From Spirogloea muscicola (lineage: Eukaryota; Streptophyta; Zygnematophyceae; Spirogloeales; Spirogloeaceae): 64,000 bases of DNA. Location of the stretch: NCBI GenBank assembly GCA_009602725.1, contig WELB01000089.1, forward strand, positions 204,391 to 268,390, given 5' to 3'. This document shows positions 41,636 through 53,995 of the stretch, in pieces. The notes under the pieces were generated by a model. It saw only the letters and a list, made by a program, of their open reading frames with translations. It was not told the DNA's origin and searched no databases. The translations under genes were made by a program, and so were the position numbers. The stretch's first letter is position 1; the number at the start of each line of letters is the position of its first letter.

Positions 41636-44600
41636 ATGGCGGCCAGCCCCCCGCCCTTTGGTGGGCTACTGCAGCCCCCAGCGGCGGCGCCGCCGATGTC
41701 GCTGCCGCAGGCCCAAGTGGGTCCCCCCAATCCCAACCCCATAACAATACCAGCAGCCGCATCCTTCTCCCAGTCGAGCCCTACCCAAGCCCTTGCATTC
41801 TGTGCGCTCTCTCTTTGGTTGCAAAGGCGGCGGTCCTCCCAATGCGCTTGGACCTCAGTTCCGGTCTTAGCAATGGAGGGCAGGAGCTTCGGTAGTACTG
41901 CAAGGGGGAGATAGGATCGGTGGCTCCTTTTGGAAGGGGACAGATTCACATCGGCTTCGAGCCGAACAGACGGAGCAGAATTCGGGGATAGCTCACCTAG
42001 CATAGACAGGCGGCAGTGTCGCTTGGCGTGACCACAGGCGGAGTCCGGCAGCCATTATGTGTCTGGCTGAGTCGCTGGCCGACCGTCGATGGCAGGTCGC
42101 CATGCCGGCAGCAGGGGCGGCGGCGGCTGCGACGGCGGCAGCGGCGGCGGCCGTGCAGTCGCACGGCGGATTGGGCGGGGCCGAGGCGCAGCTGGGCGCC
42201 AGCAGATTCGACTACTGGAAGGCTGGCGAGCCGGAAGCGCGGCGGGTGGCCATGGCCAGTGCCGGGGTCGCCAGTCTCGGCCTGCGCCCCGACTACATCC
42301 TGGCCGGCAGCTTGCAGCCGCCCGGGGCGTGCGAGCCGCCGGAGCCCCTGGCTGCGGCCCCGGGGCTGGGCCCGCCGGTCTGGGCTGACGGGCACCCCGT
42401 CCCCGCCTCAGTATGGGGCGAAGAGCTGCTGAAGGAGCAGGCACACCCTCGCTCCCTTCCCTCTCCCCCCCCCTTTCCTATGACTCCCCATTCCCATCAT
42501 GTATACGTCAATCACATGGGATAAGAGCATCATAACTACAAATGTCCTATTCTGTGAGCTGCTAGAGCCCTCCTTTCAGCACAAGCTTGTTTCACCTCTA
42601 TTGCTCTTCTGGATCTTGAGCGGTACTCGCTCGGGTCCACACCCTCTACCCTTGTCGCTGTCTGCTCCACCCTCATGTCCTCCCACGGTGTTGCCTTGTG
42701 GCATGGTGCCTGCAGCTGGTCGACTGCATGTTGAAGGAGCTTTTGCCGGGCATGGACCTCCAGGTGCGCGGCCTGGATGCTTTCGGAGTCGCTTCAGTCG
42801 TTCACGTCAAAGCACTCAGTTGCATTAGCATCCCATACCGCTGCTCCACAGTCAGCCGTGTGACGGCCCTAGCCACTACGGTCTCCTGCTGCTCTGAGGC
42901 CCAGCTTGCTGATCAGCCCTGTGGCACTGACGGGCGGCGGTTGTGGCGGTGGCGGTGGCACGTTCCTTTCAGCTGATGGCGGCGGCCGTGGCCAGCATGA
43001 AGTCCGGGGCACCGGACGAGGTGTCAGCTATGACGCGGTTGAGACCACCGTCAGCCACTGCCGGCGCTGCTGAGGCGCACTTGCCGCTGCTCTCACCACC
43101 CGGCAGTGAGGCGCTGTGCAGCAACTCTGGCCCTACTGGTAAGCCCTCCAGTCGACACCATCGATTCGCGTGGCCGCTGCAACTGCTTGGTGCACCTGCC
43201 CCCAGTCTCTTGGCAGCTGACCTCGCGCTGCGTGCTGCTGTCTGTCACTGCAGCCGCGCACCTGGAGTCATTGAGCACGGCATTCTTAGGTGCTAGCTCC
43301 GGCTCGCCGCACATGTCCGCTGCCAGCTCTGAGGAGGGCCCTCCACGGCTCCCGCGACATCCTTTGGAGGACTGTGGCGCGGGTGGCACTGGCAGCGGGC
43401 GGCACGGGCCGTTCATTCCTGCCGAGATGCCACTGCCACAACCGCCATTGCTGCAACCGCCGCTGCTGCCGCAAATGTTGGCATCCTCCGCTGCCATCCC
43501 GAGGTCCGTGGGCACGCCCGCAGCGGCGACCACTGTGCCTGCTGCCTCCACCCCGCCAGCCCTTCTCTCCCCTCCAACACGCACACTTGCGCTCCGGCCG
43601 CCCAGGCCGTCGCTGGAGGCGCTGGACGAGCCCAGGGGCTGGCAGGCGCTCTCGCACGTCACGCAGAACGGGTTTCAAGGTAATTTTGGCTACCTGCCAT
43701 GCCACAACTCTCGCCGTCACTGCTCTTTCTCCCATCTAACAATTAATAGCTATAAAGCAGAGCAGAGGAGCTAGCCATGGCCACGCTGCCCAATCCAACA
43801 CAGTTTAACACAAGCCCCTTGCATTGTGATTCTGGGCTTTTGCACTGATACACAGAAATCGCCTGCTTGCCTTTGCATGCAGGGAGGCCAGATGTGACGG
43901 TGGCAGAGACAGCGGACGAGTCGCGGCCCGACAGCAATGGGGGACGTTAGTCGCCTGGACTCGGCCGCACTGCAAGCGGGTGACGCACCCCTGTGCCCCT
44001 GATGGAGCTCACCGGCTTCGCCTGGCCCTTGCTCAGCAGCACCTCCACGACGCCCAGGCGTCGCTGGCCATGCTAGGGCCGCCAAGGAGCCATGTGGGAC
44101 TTGCATAGCTGCCATGCCGGCTTGCTCTCATATGGTGTGCAGGCCTTGCTGAGTATTGGAATGGTCCGACGAGTCCGCACAGCCTGTTGAGTTGCTGCAG
44201 GCTCCCCACTGCCACACCCTCTAAAACCCCAACCCCCATAAACCCCTGTGCCTCTACCTTTTCTCTGCCATTACTTGCTTGTGGGCCAGCTCGCAAGGCT
44301 GCCACCTAATGGCAGCTCTCTTCCAATGTGGCAGCCTCGGGAAGCGGCTGCTGGCGTACAATGTCGAGGCTGCGGGCGACGCCTTCATTTGCGATAACCC
44401 CGAGCTGACGGAGAGCTCGCCCAAGCGGCGGCACGCCGCCAGCGCGCCTTCAGACTTGGGCGGCGGCGCCTGGGAGTGGCCGCCGTCGCCGTCTCCGCAG
44501 GAGACGGCATCAGATGGCGACCGCGACGTGCAGTCGGGGCTGTCCCCCCGAGACCTCCTCCTGCAGCACCCCGATGCATCTGGCCGCAAGCCCGGCCCCC

Positions 44601-45374
44601 GCCGCACCGCCGGCCCAACCACCACGCAGTGCATCGCCGCCAGGGTGTGCTTCGCAGATCCCCATGAGCCACATCCGAAGCTGTGCTGGTCCCCAGCAGC
44701 GGCTCAAGGCAGCCCGGCGCTGCAACAAAGCGAGGTCGCTGACTTGCCAACCGTCCGCCTGGTTGGGCCTGCAGGAGCGACGAGAGCGCATCACGACATA
44801 CGTGCGCACGCTGCAGATGATTGTGCCAACTGGCGCCAAGGTTGACACGGCGTCTGTGCTCGAGGAGACCATCCGCTATGTCCGTCAGCTGCAGCACCAG
44901 ATCAAGGTGCAGCCGGCTGCCTTGCCGCCCCTTTGCGGCTGCTCGCTACAACTCCATGTTGCGCTATCAGCAGCATCAGCCGAATGACGATTGGATGCTG
45001 TGCGACACCTCGCCCACAGTGCCTCATGTCACCTCATGTGGGTTGCATCCGCTAACCCGTGCCTAGTATCTTGTTGTACATGGTATCACATTGGTCAAGT
45101 TCAGTATATTATGCCCGAGGATGCTACCATCATATTGCTGATCTCTGCCTGCGCTTCAAGACTGCAGGGCTTGCTACAGGAACAAAGCGGGCCTAGCGGC
45201 AGGGACTCTAATGCAAGGCTGCCGAAGTTGCCAGAACTGCTGGAGGCTCCTGCAGGTGGTGCCGCAACGGTGTCGTCAGGCCCAGGGCCTGCACCTCAGA
45301 CGAGTTTGATGGCAGCAATGGAGGGCGGCAAGACACCGACCAGGAGCAACTCCTCAGATAGCTCCCTGGAGTAA
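41636..45374 (+). CDS. Plant bHLH transcription factor
   Basis: Supported exons: 41636-41716, 42096-42440, 42716-42763, 42973-43138, 43254-43679, 43883-43945, 44335-44644, 44775-44906, 45168-45374. The bHLH domain is formed across the 130-nt intron 44645-44774. Basic part TTTQCIAAR joins ERRERI, then TTYVRTLQMIVPTGAKVDTA and SVLEETIRYVRQLQHQIK. The ERRER core and loop (P-x-G-x-K-x-D-T-A-S-x-L-E/D-E) are closest to the plant HEC/IND and RSL-type groups, by memory. The N-terminal 400 residues are Ala/Pro-rich with no other domain, apart from WGEELLKEQLVDCMLKELLP, which could be a short helix. The donor after 42440 is GC. The phases of exons ending 43945 and starting 44335 do not match, so an exon is missing or a border is wrong. 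The start may lie in the gap. Confidence 0.8.
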
Positions 45375-47165
45375 GAGCTTTGCCAGCAAACGCGATAAGG
45401 CGAGCCTTTTTCTGCCCTCCCGCGGCTTCCCTGCATCGTTGAAGGTTGCACCCCATATACCGCCACAGCAATTGCCGGATGCAGCACACGAGCTGCAGTG
45501 AACTAGGCCAATCGCTGGAGGGGGTGCTACATCCGCACCTTTCAATGTGGGAGCAAAGTATATTGATGTGCAGTGGCAATGGCCCCTTCGCTCACTCAAG
45601 CCACCATAAAGTTCCTGGCCTTTGAGCGGCTCATTTCAGTATTGGTCTCGATAACATAGTAATTTGAGCAATCTGGGGTGTAGTCGGAGGAGGCTTGTAG
45701 GTACACGAGTCTCATACCGACACATCTGCAGCGCTGCTACAGGTGCTCGAGCCAACATCCTATTGAAAAGGCATGGCACACAGCCAAACCCCTGCTCCTA
45801 GCAGCCACCTTGATCCCAATTAGTACCAAAGTAGCTGGGCAACCTACTGGCTGCTCTTTGGCAGCCTATGTGCTCCCTCAGGGCACGCCTGCCCGACACT
45901 GTCAAGTTGGCATTGGCCAGCGCTGCACGCGCAAGCCAGCCTTGCTTTCAGCATTCCATCTCCGAAGAGGTAATTGCGCTTCACTGCTTGATATAGTTGC
46001 AAGTCGCACGTAATCATTTCACAGGGACTGCTCGTCTTGCTGGCCGGATATATCGCAGCTGGAGTCCTTATTAGAATGGGGGATGGGCAGCTGCACTCTT
46101 CCAGCTCTGCTTGTTGCCAGTTGAGGGCCCTGGCCCTCCTTGACATTGAGTCTGCAGTATCTCCAGTAAGTGCCGATCCCACTGCCTCTGCCCTTTGCCC
46201 TTTGCATGGACACTTTTCGGCGCAGCGTGGCCTCCCTTTTGTATCATGCACATAGCGCCCCATGTTTTGAGAAGCGCAAGTAGAAGAGCATGCACAACAC
46301 TGTCCTTCGGTGGTACTTTTGGAGGCACCAGAGGTGTCTGTACACCTCTCAACACCAAGATCGTATCATCGTTCTCCTTCGTAGGCATTAAGTATGTCAT
46401 TGACTCACAAACTTTAGACACAAAGGCCAATAAAATGCCCATGGTTATGAGTTCCAAACGCAAGCAGGCCTAGCAGCATGAAGAGCACCCACATTCCCTT
46501 ATCAGGTCCTTGTCCTTACCCTTAAATGTCAAGTCCTTTAAAGAATCATAGTATCATTGCAACTTCCCAAATCTGTGGGCTTGTTTAAAGCTCGTGCAAG
46601 ACATGTGCTGGCACTTGCAATCCTGCTTTCACCCTTAATCTGCTTCGCTCTGCTGGCCACGCGAACTGTGACACATCACTCTGCCCCTGCTGATCTGGCC
46701 ATCGTCCATGTATCACAGTCAACAACATGGCGTGACAGGGGGCAGAGCATGGAATCTGATAGAGCGCAGTTTTTGTAGGATATCATGTGCTGGCCTGCAT
46801 GTGGCCAGCTACACAACAAGTCATGCTTCTTTGACAATACCATTAATGGCCTCACACTGCCACTTTGTGTGACACGTCAAGCAACGTGCACTCAACATCT
46901 GGCAACCCTCTGGAGTAAAAGCACGAGCCTGGGCTATGCTCATTGAGCATGGACAGGCCACTGTACACGAACGTCGTTGATATTACGAGATCAGGACCTT
47001 GAGAGGCTAGGATGAGAGTCAAGATCAGGCTGCGGTGTAGGCGAGCACGAGCACGAGCATTGTCTTCCTTGACTTCCTTGACAACTCATTCTAGTGGACT
47101 GGAGGACTTTGGCAGCACTCTCAACATGAAAGGGACTGCATGGCATGAAAGCACAGGCGGGTCAG
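45375..47165. other. Unassigned intergenic DNA between convergent genes
   Basis: The bHLH gene and the isomerase gene converge here. I see no ORF with family resemblance, no RNA gene and no LINE tail. Parts adjoining each gene are presumably 3' UTRs. Confidence 0.5.
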
Positions 47166-50100
47166 TCATTCCTCGTCGACAACGCACTCGCCCAGGTACA
47201 CCTTCATGGTCAGCGGGTCGCCACCATTTCCTTCCACGATAGCGACCCTGTCGTTGTGGACCATGTGCAGCACAATTTTGTATACCATCTCCACCTGCTC
47301 AAGCCATCTCATGGCAAGCCACAGAAGTCAGCACAGAGCTGACTTTTGAAATTTGTTTCAAGGCTCCACGGTGATATGATGCTGTGTTGCACTCCAAGAC
47401 AGAGACTTGCTTGTGCGCGAGAAAGTCAATCAAGCATCACCAGGCACTAGCGACCTCTCTGAGCAGCTCGATAGCACTCGGGATTGCTTAGTAAATTATG
47501 CCGTGCTCGAATCTCAACCCCATGATGAGTAGAGAGAGCAAGCATGTGCTAAAATGTTGATGCGCACCTGGTTCTCGGCGCCGCATCGCCTGGCAATCTC
47601 GACTGGTGTGAGCTCCTCCACTGGGAATTGACAGCTGCAGGCCAACATGCCTTTCTGTCAACATGATGCTGTTCTTTGTTGATCTCAAACAGCGGGGTCG
47701 CCTTTGTCGATATTAGAGCAGGGGTTTACATTTTTAGTATAGAGGCGTTGACATCGTTGACATTAACAAGCAGGTGACAACTCGGGATGAGTATTCAATC
47801 TCTAAAGTTGGTCTCGCATGCATTTGCTGACGCCTGTATCTCGACCAGCCTCGCGGCTCCTGACAGTAGCATAATGGAAAGCCCTATTCAGCCTCACCTA
47901 GCCTCGTTGAGAATTGCAAGGACGCGCTTCTGCAGGCCGAGCACCTCTGCAGCAGCCTTCTTTCCGGCCTCCACACCTGGGCACGTCCATGCCAGCAGAC
48001 GAACATGTACGATTACAATCGTGATGGTACGGCTATATCTGTTGCCACAGGGAGCCATGCCAATAAACATCTTCACTTGGTAGTGCAGTGGGTGGAATTG
48101 TGAAGCAGGCAAAGTACCTGGCTGGTGGTATGCATTGACGTTGACAAGGCTGGCATAGAAGCCCACGGCCCGCTCGTAAAGAGCTATCATTGCCCCAACC
48201 GCCTGGGGCGTCACATCCTCCACGGACAGCATGATGGACTCCCTTTGGTTCTGGTGTAAGGCTGCTCTTGTTCCCTGCTTGCAGTACCCACCCAGTATGG
48301 CATGTCCTTCAATTTTGCAAGCCACACCAGATAGAAGTGCGAGGCAACACCTTGTTAAGTGAAGAGAAAGTTTTGAAGCAGAGAGCCCCTGATCTTTACA
48401 TTTATCAACTAACATCATACAATCGATGAGCAGGCAAGGCTGCCACTACATTGGCCTGTCAGATGGACAAACCACCTGCAGCATTCCAAACAGGTAGTCT
48501 CCACAGGTGACGCCTGGCTCGATTTCCCAGTCGTGACCGGCTGGTCGGTCACGGAGGACCTCCACAAAGGTTGCGAAGAAGTTGTCAACACCTTCTCTCA
48601 GTTGCTGGATGTACCTGTTGCAAATGGCTAAAGGTGTTTCAGGGACCATCTCAAGAGCGCTTGCCTGTCACAAGCTAGTCCATGGTTGTTTCTCCCTACT
48701 TTTCAAGCAAGACAGACCAGCACTTGCATCGGATCACTATGGAGGAGAAGGTGACGGAAGGACGCACGCATGCTGGTCAGTGCTGCCCTTGTTGCCATAC
48801 ACAGCTATGCCCTGGTTCACCTGTCACATGTACCCTCCATGTTGTTAGCTCCATGTGCAACTACAGGTGAGCTCTTATGCAGGAAGAAGCCACTACGCGT
48901 GCTGATACATTTCAGTAGCAGGTCCATGAACAATTGCTTCTGACGACGTACATACGCACCACTTTACCGTCGAGGTCACGCTCCTTGCCAAGTGATTCCA
49001 TCACCAATTGCTGAAGATATCGGCCAAACAAGCTGAGGCAGTCCTTGTAGGGAAGGACAACCATGTCCTGCAGATATGTAGCAACCAGGTACTTGTCATT
49101 CAATACGCAGCGGACTGATCAAGAAGGACAAAGGTTCTGGTCACCCACAAAGGTATATGTCAAGCTCTGTGGTCCCAGTGAATACGATCAAGAAATGCCT
49201 GGGTGAGCTGTGCACTCCAGCCATCTACGCTGTTATCACTGCAATGCCGCTGTAATGCCAAGTTGCAGAGACATGTGCCAATCTGCAGCTTTACCTTAGA
49301 ACCAGTTCCTCCTGTAGCCCAGTACCAGCTAAGAGCAAGGAGAGCAGCTGGATTCTTCCGCACCTAGAATCATGGGTCATGCGTGATGACAGATTAGACA
49401 CAGGTTTTCTGTCTTAGCCTCTAGTGGTCTAGCTTAGCCTCTTACTGCAGGCTAACAACACATGTGGGACGATGCGTGGCACAGGTTCACTCCTGAGTTG
49501 GTAACATCCAACACCAGGGTCGCACAACATGTCTAGCCAGGGGTTTGCACTGTGGAACTCAGAGCAAAGGAAAGCGCACATGCCAGGAGGGGGTGGAATA
49601 CTGATCAGACTTTCTCAGGAGTCCTCTATAGGAAGGCCCCGTTGATGCTTACAGATGGAACCCTTGTGGCCTCATCCATAGTTGCAGCACCTTGCAGCAT
49701 TTGTCTGATGTTTATTTCCTGCCAACAATATGGCGAGTGTGTGGCGCCTCAAAGATTGTCATGACTGAGGCACGTATTGCCACAAGGATTAGAATGAAGG
49801 GAAATCAGCAAAAATTTCATCTGTGGCCCAGTAACAGCTGCTTCGGTGCGACTATCTTACTCAGGCAGATGCTGTCATAAGTAGTTAATAAGCAACCAAT
49901 TGCTCTTGCAAGCATCTTACTGGCCTACATCTGACAGAGCAAAGGAGAAAACAATGCCAAGCACTAGAGACACTCAAATGCTTTGTACGCACTTGCAGAG
50001 CTGCAGGGAGTAATCCAACAGGTGACAACTCTGAGGTCCGGCCGCCAACCCAGTCAAACATTGGAAACCTTGCTAGCCATTGCTCTATCCTTGCGGTCTC

Positions 50101-52212
50101 GTCCAGGAGAGACCCCTTTTGTGTAATAGCAACACCCTGACGAGTAGGACAACTACATAAGCAGATTGGCATCGGGAGAAATTTGAAAAACTTCGGCTGT
50201 CCTGCCAAGTCTATCGAGTATCACTAAGCAAGTACAAACTTGTACTCAGAGCCTGTTGTGAAACAGTTGCTGGAACAAACTCAGGTCAAGAGCATGACCT
50301 GGACGCCTAGGTGTACTGAGACCTAATCTTCCAAGTACTCAACTGGGTTTGTCTATTTTGTAGACCTGCATTGTAGTGCTCAATGCACCAATTCTTAGCA
50401 GTGGACCAGACCTGTTTCGGCTTGCAGTCAGAAGCTGACCTGCCTAGCGAATTCCAGCCCCTTTTCTCTGAATGCTCGCTGAACCTCCAAAAGGCCATTA
50501 CGTGTCTCAGGGGTGGCACCACTCTGAAAACAGTGTGTGCTCAGAACTTCAGACGATGTTTCACTGCATGGTACTCTGCACTTGTGAAATAGCTCAGCAC
50601 ACTCAGTACCTGTGGCAGGTTGATCTTTGCTACAAGCAAAACCCAATACATCACCACGAAGCTTTCTAGCACTACGACCCATCTGCATGCTATTGAGCTG
50701 TTAGATGCTGAGTAACAAGGCTCACCTTGGAGATGACAACCACCAAGGTGGACGACAACTCTGGACCCAGCTGTGCGATCTGGTGATCAATGCCTGCCGG
50801 ATCGGTGTTGTCAATGAACCGCAGCTGCACATAGTTGAGGACAGCAAGAGAGGAACCCCATGAGCATTGCTATCAACGCTGTTGCTTTTATGTATGCAGA
50901 AGCCAATGACAGCCCTGCATGCATTATGCACATTGTGTTGAACTGAACAACTGCTAACCTTAAGTTGGGGATTATCAGGAGCAAGCGCCTCTGCCACAAA
51001 CTGGGGCCCAAGTGCCGAGCCACCAATGCCAACAGAGACCACTTGTGTAAAGCGCCCAGATGGACATGGTGGAGGCTTGATCTGGGGATAACATAAGCAG
51101 GGTTGCCTGTCAGCATCCTACTCTATCCAGTGACCTCCGCATGGTCCAATCCCTAACTCGACTGCAGATGACAGCTGCTAACTGCAAGAAGATAGTCTGT
51201 GGGTCTGCTACAGGCGATTCAGAAGCGTGGCAGTCCTCCTGTTTGTCTTGTAAAGGTCGCCACGAGCAACAGGCCCTTTGCACTACAGGTTGACCGCTCA
51301 AAAGTAGGCGGATCTTGGACTTGGGTGTGCTTGCTCACACAGGCTTGGCATCCTAGGGAAATCCTTTGCCCAGGTGCCGCGACAAGCTCACCGTGCCGCT
51401 GAGAATATCCTTTGCGAACTGCTCAACCGCAGAGGTGGACTCCTCAATGCTCTTACGAATTGTGGGGTTGGGCGATAGCTCCGGTTTTCGGAGCCAGTAG
51501 TGGCCGACCATCCGACCCTCGTCGGGGTTTGCAATTGCACCGTTCTCGAGCTCCACCATGGCCTTGAAGGCTTTCTCAAACTGCATGTGGGATCTAGAAG
51601 CTACGATCAGCATCCCCACTCTTCTGCTGGGGAGTCAAGGGAGGTCAGGTAGGTCGCTCGCCGCAGCAAGGCGACTAGTGATGGCAGCAGCGTGGCCGAT
51701 CTTCGCAAGACACTCAGGATAGTGAGCTGCACACATTGACCGCCTATTGCATCGTGGCAATCAAACTGGATAAACCAGACTGATTCAGAGCTGTGTGCAT
51801 CGAGGATGGGGTCGCCATCGCCTCCACTATCCTTGATTGCTTCAGTCGAAGCTTCGTGAAGTGCAACATTGGCTGCGTGAGCGCCTGATCCAGCGCCGCC
51901 GCAGCATTGCCAAGCAGCAGCAGCAGGACCTGGACCAGGGGGAAGCGGACCTTGGGCTGCATGGAGGTTGCGAAGGAGTTGGTGAAGCCGACGCGGCTGA
52001 CATCCAGGTACAGACCGACGTCCTGATTGTAGTAGAGCCAGTCGACGTAGCGCTGCCAGAGGTGCTGCGGCTTGCCGTCGAGCTCCGCCGCCGCAGACGG
52101 CGTCGCGGTGGCAGCGCCGCTGCTGTCGGCGCTCAGGCCCCGCTCCGCGGACGAGACGCTGACGGCCGCCGGCGGCCGCNCAGGAGGCGGCGGTGGCGCC
52201 GCAGATCATGGC
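47166..52212 (-). CDS. PGI1: Glucose-6-phosphate isomerase, plastid-type
   Basis: Fifteen exons on the minus strand: 52212-51951, 51580-51392, 51081-50959, 50824-50726, 50523-50440, 50136-49993, 49718-49653, 49363-49295, 49067-48960, 48820-48768, 48614-48476, 48274-48118, 47976-47898, 47634-47568, 47294-47166. All internal junctions are in phase; about 588 residues. Diagnostic blocks are [114 protein letters not shown] and [15 protein letters not shown]. The enzyme interconverts glucose-6-phosphate and fructose-6-phosphate; this sequence type is the bacterial-like plastid form linking the Calvin cycle to starch. The N-terminus is uncertain: an N at 52180 lies in the presumed transit peptide, and the frame leading into the mature protein (from [13 protein letters not shown]) does not connect to ATG 52212 without a frame change there. 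Confidence 0.92.
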
Positions 52213-52639
52213 GGCGCGCGCGGCGATGGCTGGCGGCGGCGGCAAAGGCGGCGGCGGTGCGCGGCGCAGAGTATGAAGGCGGTGCAGGGTGGCGAGCTGG
52301 ACATCTATGTGCCCGAGTCTCCGGTCCCACCATAGAGCTTTTGATGACATGGCAGACTTGCAGCTCCTCGGCTCCCTCCGGATTGGTCTTAGTAGCCCTC
52401 TGTCAGTAACGTGGACTAAAACACCCATTGTGGAAGCGAGACCCTACAACCGCCCGGTGCACTTTTCACGCGGGGCTGCCATCTGGCGCACCTGTCGCGG
52501 GGGCCCGCCGCAGATGCCCCTCCCGGACAGTCGACCAGCGGGCATATGGTTTTCTTTACAGTCAGTCACTGAGTGAAGGGGCTTGAAATGAGTATCCACA
52601 AATGATGTGACTTCTACGGTTCGGCAATCGCACGCGGCT

Positions 52640-53333
52640 GATCTGAGATGAGGGGCTTTTCTTCTTGTTTCTGTTACTTAGCGCTTCCCCTGGCCCCCTT
52701 CTCGTACACTGTTCATTCTCTCTTCTCAATGGGCGAGCACCTTCTTTGCCACCTTCTCCTCACTCGTACTTATTGAGTGATCCATCCTCCCCTTGTTTTA
52801 CCATTGCATCCTCAGGCCGAGCACTTTCTTTGTAGCTGCAGAACGAGAAGGGGGCCAGAGGAAGCCAGAGGAAGCGCTAAGAAACCTGCTCACCGCTCTT
52901 AGGTTACTGAGTAATATGTAGCTGCTTTCTTTCTTTGTGTGCTTTGGTTTCTTAGCGCTTCCTCTGGCTTCCTCTGGCCCCCTTCTCGTTCTTTGTTCAT
53001 TCTTAGGCCCCTCTGAACCTTTGTGAATTCTTTTTGGGCTGGCTTTTCGCAGCCCTTGCCCCCATTGGGAGTGCCACTTCTTCTTTGCCAGCCCCTCTTC
53101 TCAATGGGCGAGCACCTTCTTTTTCGGGCTGGTTGTTCCAGCCCCTATTCTCAATGGGCGAGCACTTTCTTCTTTTCTTCTTTCTTCTTTCCGTGCGGCC
53201 TCGCATTCTTTTCTGCTCACCTGGGCTTCTTAAACGTCCAATCTTTGTGGAGAGTAGTCTACTGCGTTTTGCGTCTTCTGGCCCTTCCTTTGGGCTGGCT
53301 TCGCACAGCCATTGCCTTTGCCTTTGCCTTTGC
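52640..53333 (+). repeat. LINE-tail cluster including a 47-bp inverted repeat
   Basis: Plus tails lie at about 52680-52745, 53035-53085 (GGGCTGGCTTTTCGCAGCCC with CATTGGGAGTGCC), 53088-53115 and 53120-53172. Between them, 52845-52892 and 52946-52993 are perfect inverted copies containing a doubled GCCAGAGGAA. 52430-52640 upstream shows nothing that I can assign. Confidence 0.7.
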
Positions 53334-53644
53334 CCGGGTCGCTGGCGCAAGTGTATCGAATGCGCCTGGCCGTCTCGCTGCAGAGGTCCATGGCCCGGGC
53401 GCTGAACCTTCGTGCCGGCAGAGCCCTCGCTGCTGCCTCTGGCTCTGGCCAGGGGACCCACTTCCAGGAGCCCAGCATCTCTGATCTGCGGCTGCTTAGC
53501 AGGGGTTACTGAGTGTCTCGTAGCTGCTTTGTTTCTGTTTCTTAGCGCTTCCCCTGGCCCCCTTCTCGTACTCTGTTCATTCTTTTTCGGGCTGGTTGTT
53601 CCAGCCCCTATTCTCAATGGGCGAGCACTTTCTTCATTGCCTTT
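53311..53644 (+). mobile_element. Young LINE 3'-end insertion
   Basis: 53334-53635 encodes GSLAQVYRMRLAVSLQRS to SISDLRLLSRGY, the stop, UTR and hairpin tail. It is almost identical to 13481-13782, with two visible differences. Flanking ATTGCCTTT copies at 53311-53319 and 53636-53644 look like a target-site duplication, with 15 extra CCTTTG-type bases at the 5' junction. Confidence 0.8.
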
Positions 53645-53679
53645 CCATTGAATAGCTGTTCATTGTAGGCTGATGGCCG

Positions 53680-53995
53680 TTTTCCAACAAGGGGGCTGCT
53701 TTCCGGCGGCTAGTCGTTCGGACTTGCGGCTACTTACTAGGGATAAGGGACCATCCTTCGTGATGCTTGCTTACTTGTGTGTCCTTGCGCTTTGAAGCCA
53801 CTTTAGACCTTGTCCACTGATTCCGAGCTGGCATTTACAGCCCCCGTCCCCTATCAATGGGAGCGATGTTGCAGCCCTCGCCCCATTTCCCAACAGCTAC
53901 TTCTCTTCTTGCAGCCCTCGCCCCCATTTGCGAGCAACTTTCCCTTTTGGGCTGGCCATACACAGCCATCACCTCTTTGGAAGAGCTTTCTCTTC
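53680..53995 (+). mobile_element. Decayed LINE 3' ends
   Basis: GGCFPAASRSDLRLLTR (53689-53740) marks a decayed coding end. It is followed by a UTR and modules at about 53800-53870 and 53935-53990 (GGGCTGGCCATACACAGCC). Confidence 0.65.

Noticed and set aside
40485-42003. Very long open frames across 40485-42003 on both strands
   Set aside because: They pass through the run of Ns and GGC/GCC repeats; they are artefacts of the gap.
41997-42444. Minus-strand Arg/Pro-rich frame opposite the bHLH second exon
   Set aside because: Shadow of GC-rich coding sequence with no domain.
44645-44774. Alternative bHLH exon reading HEPHPKLCWSPAAAQG into ERRERI with a 39-40 nt intron
   Set aside because: It would destroy the conserved basic region, whereas splicing 44645-44774 restores CIAAR-ERRERI.
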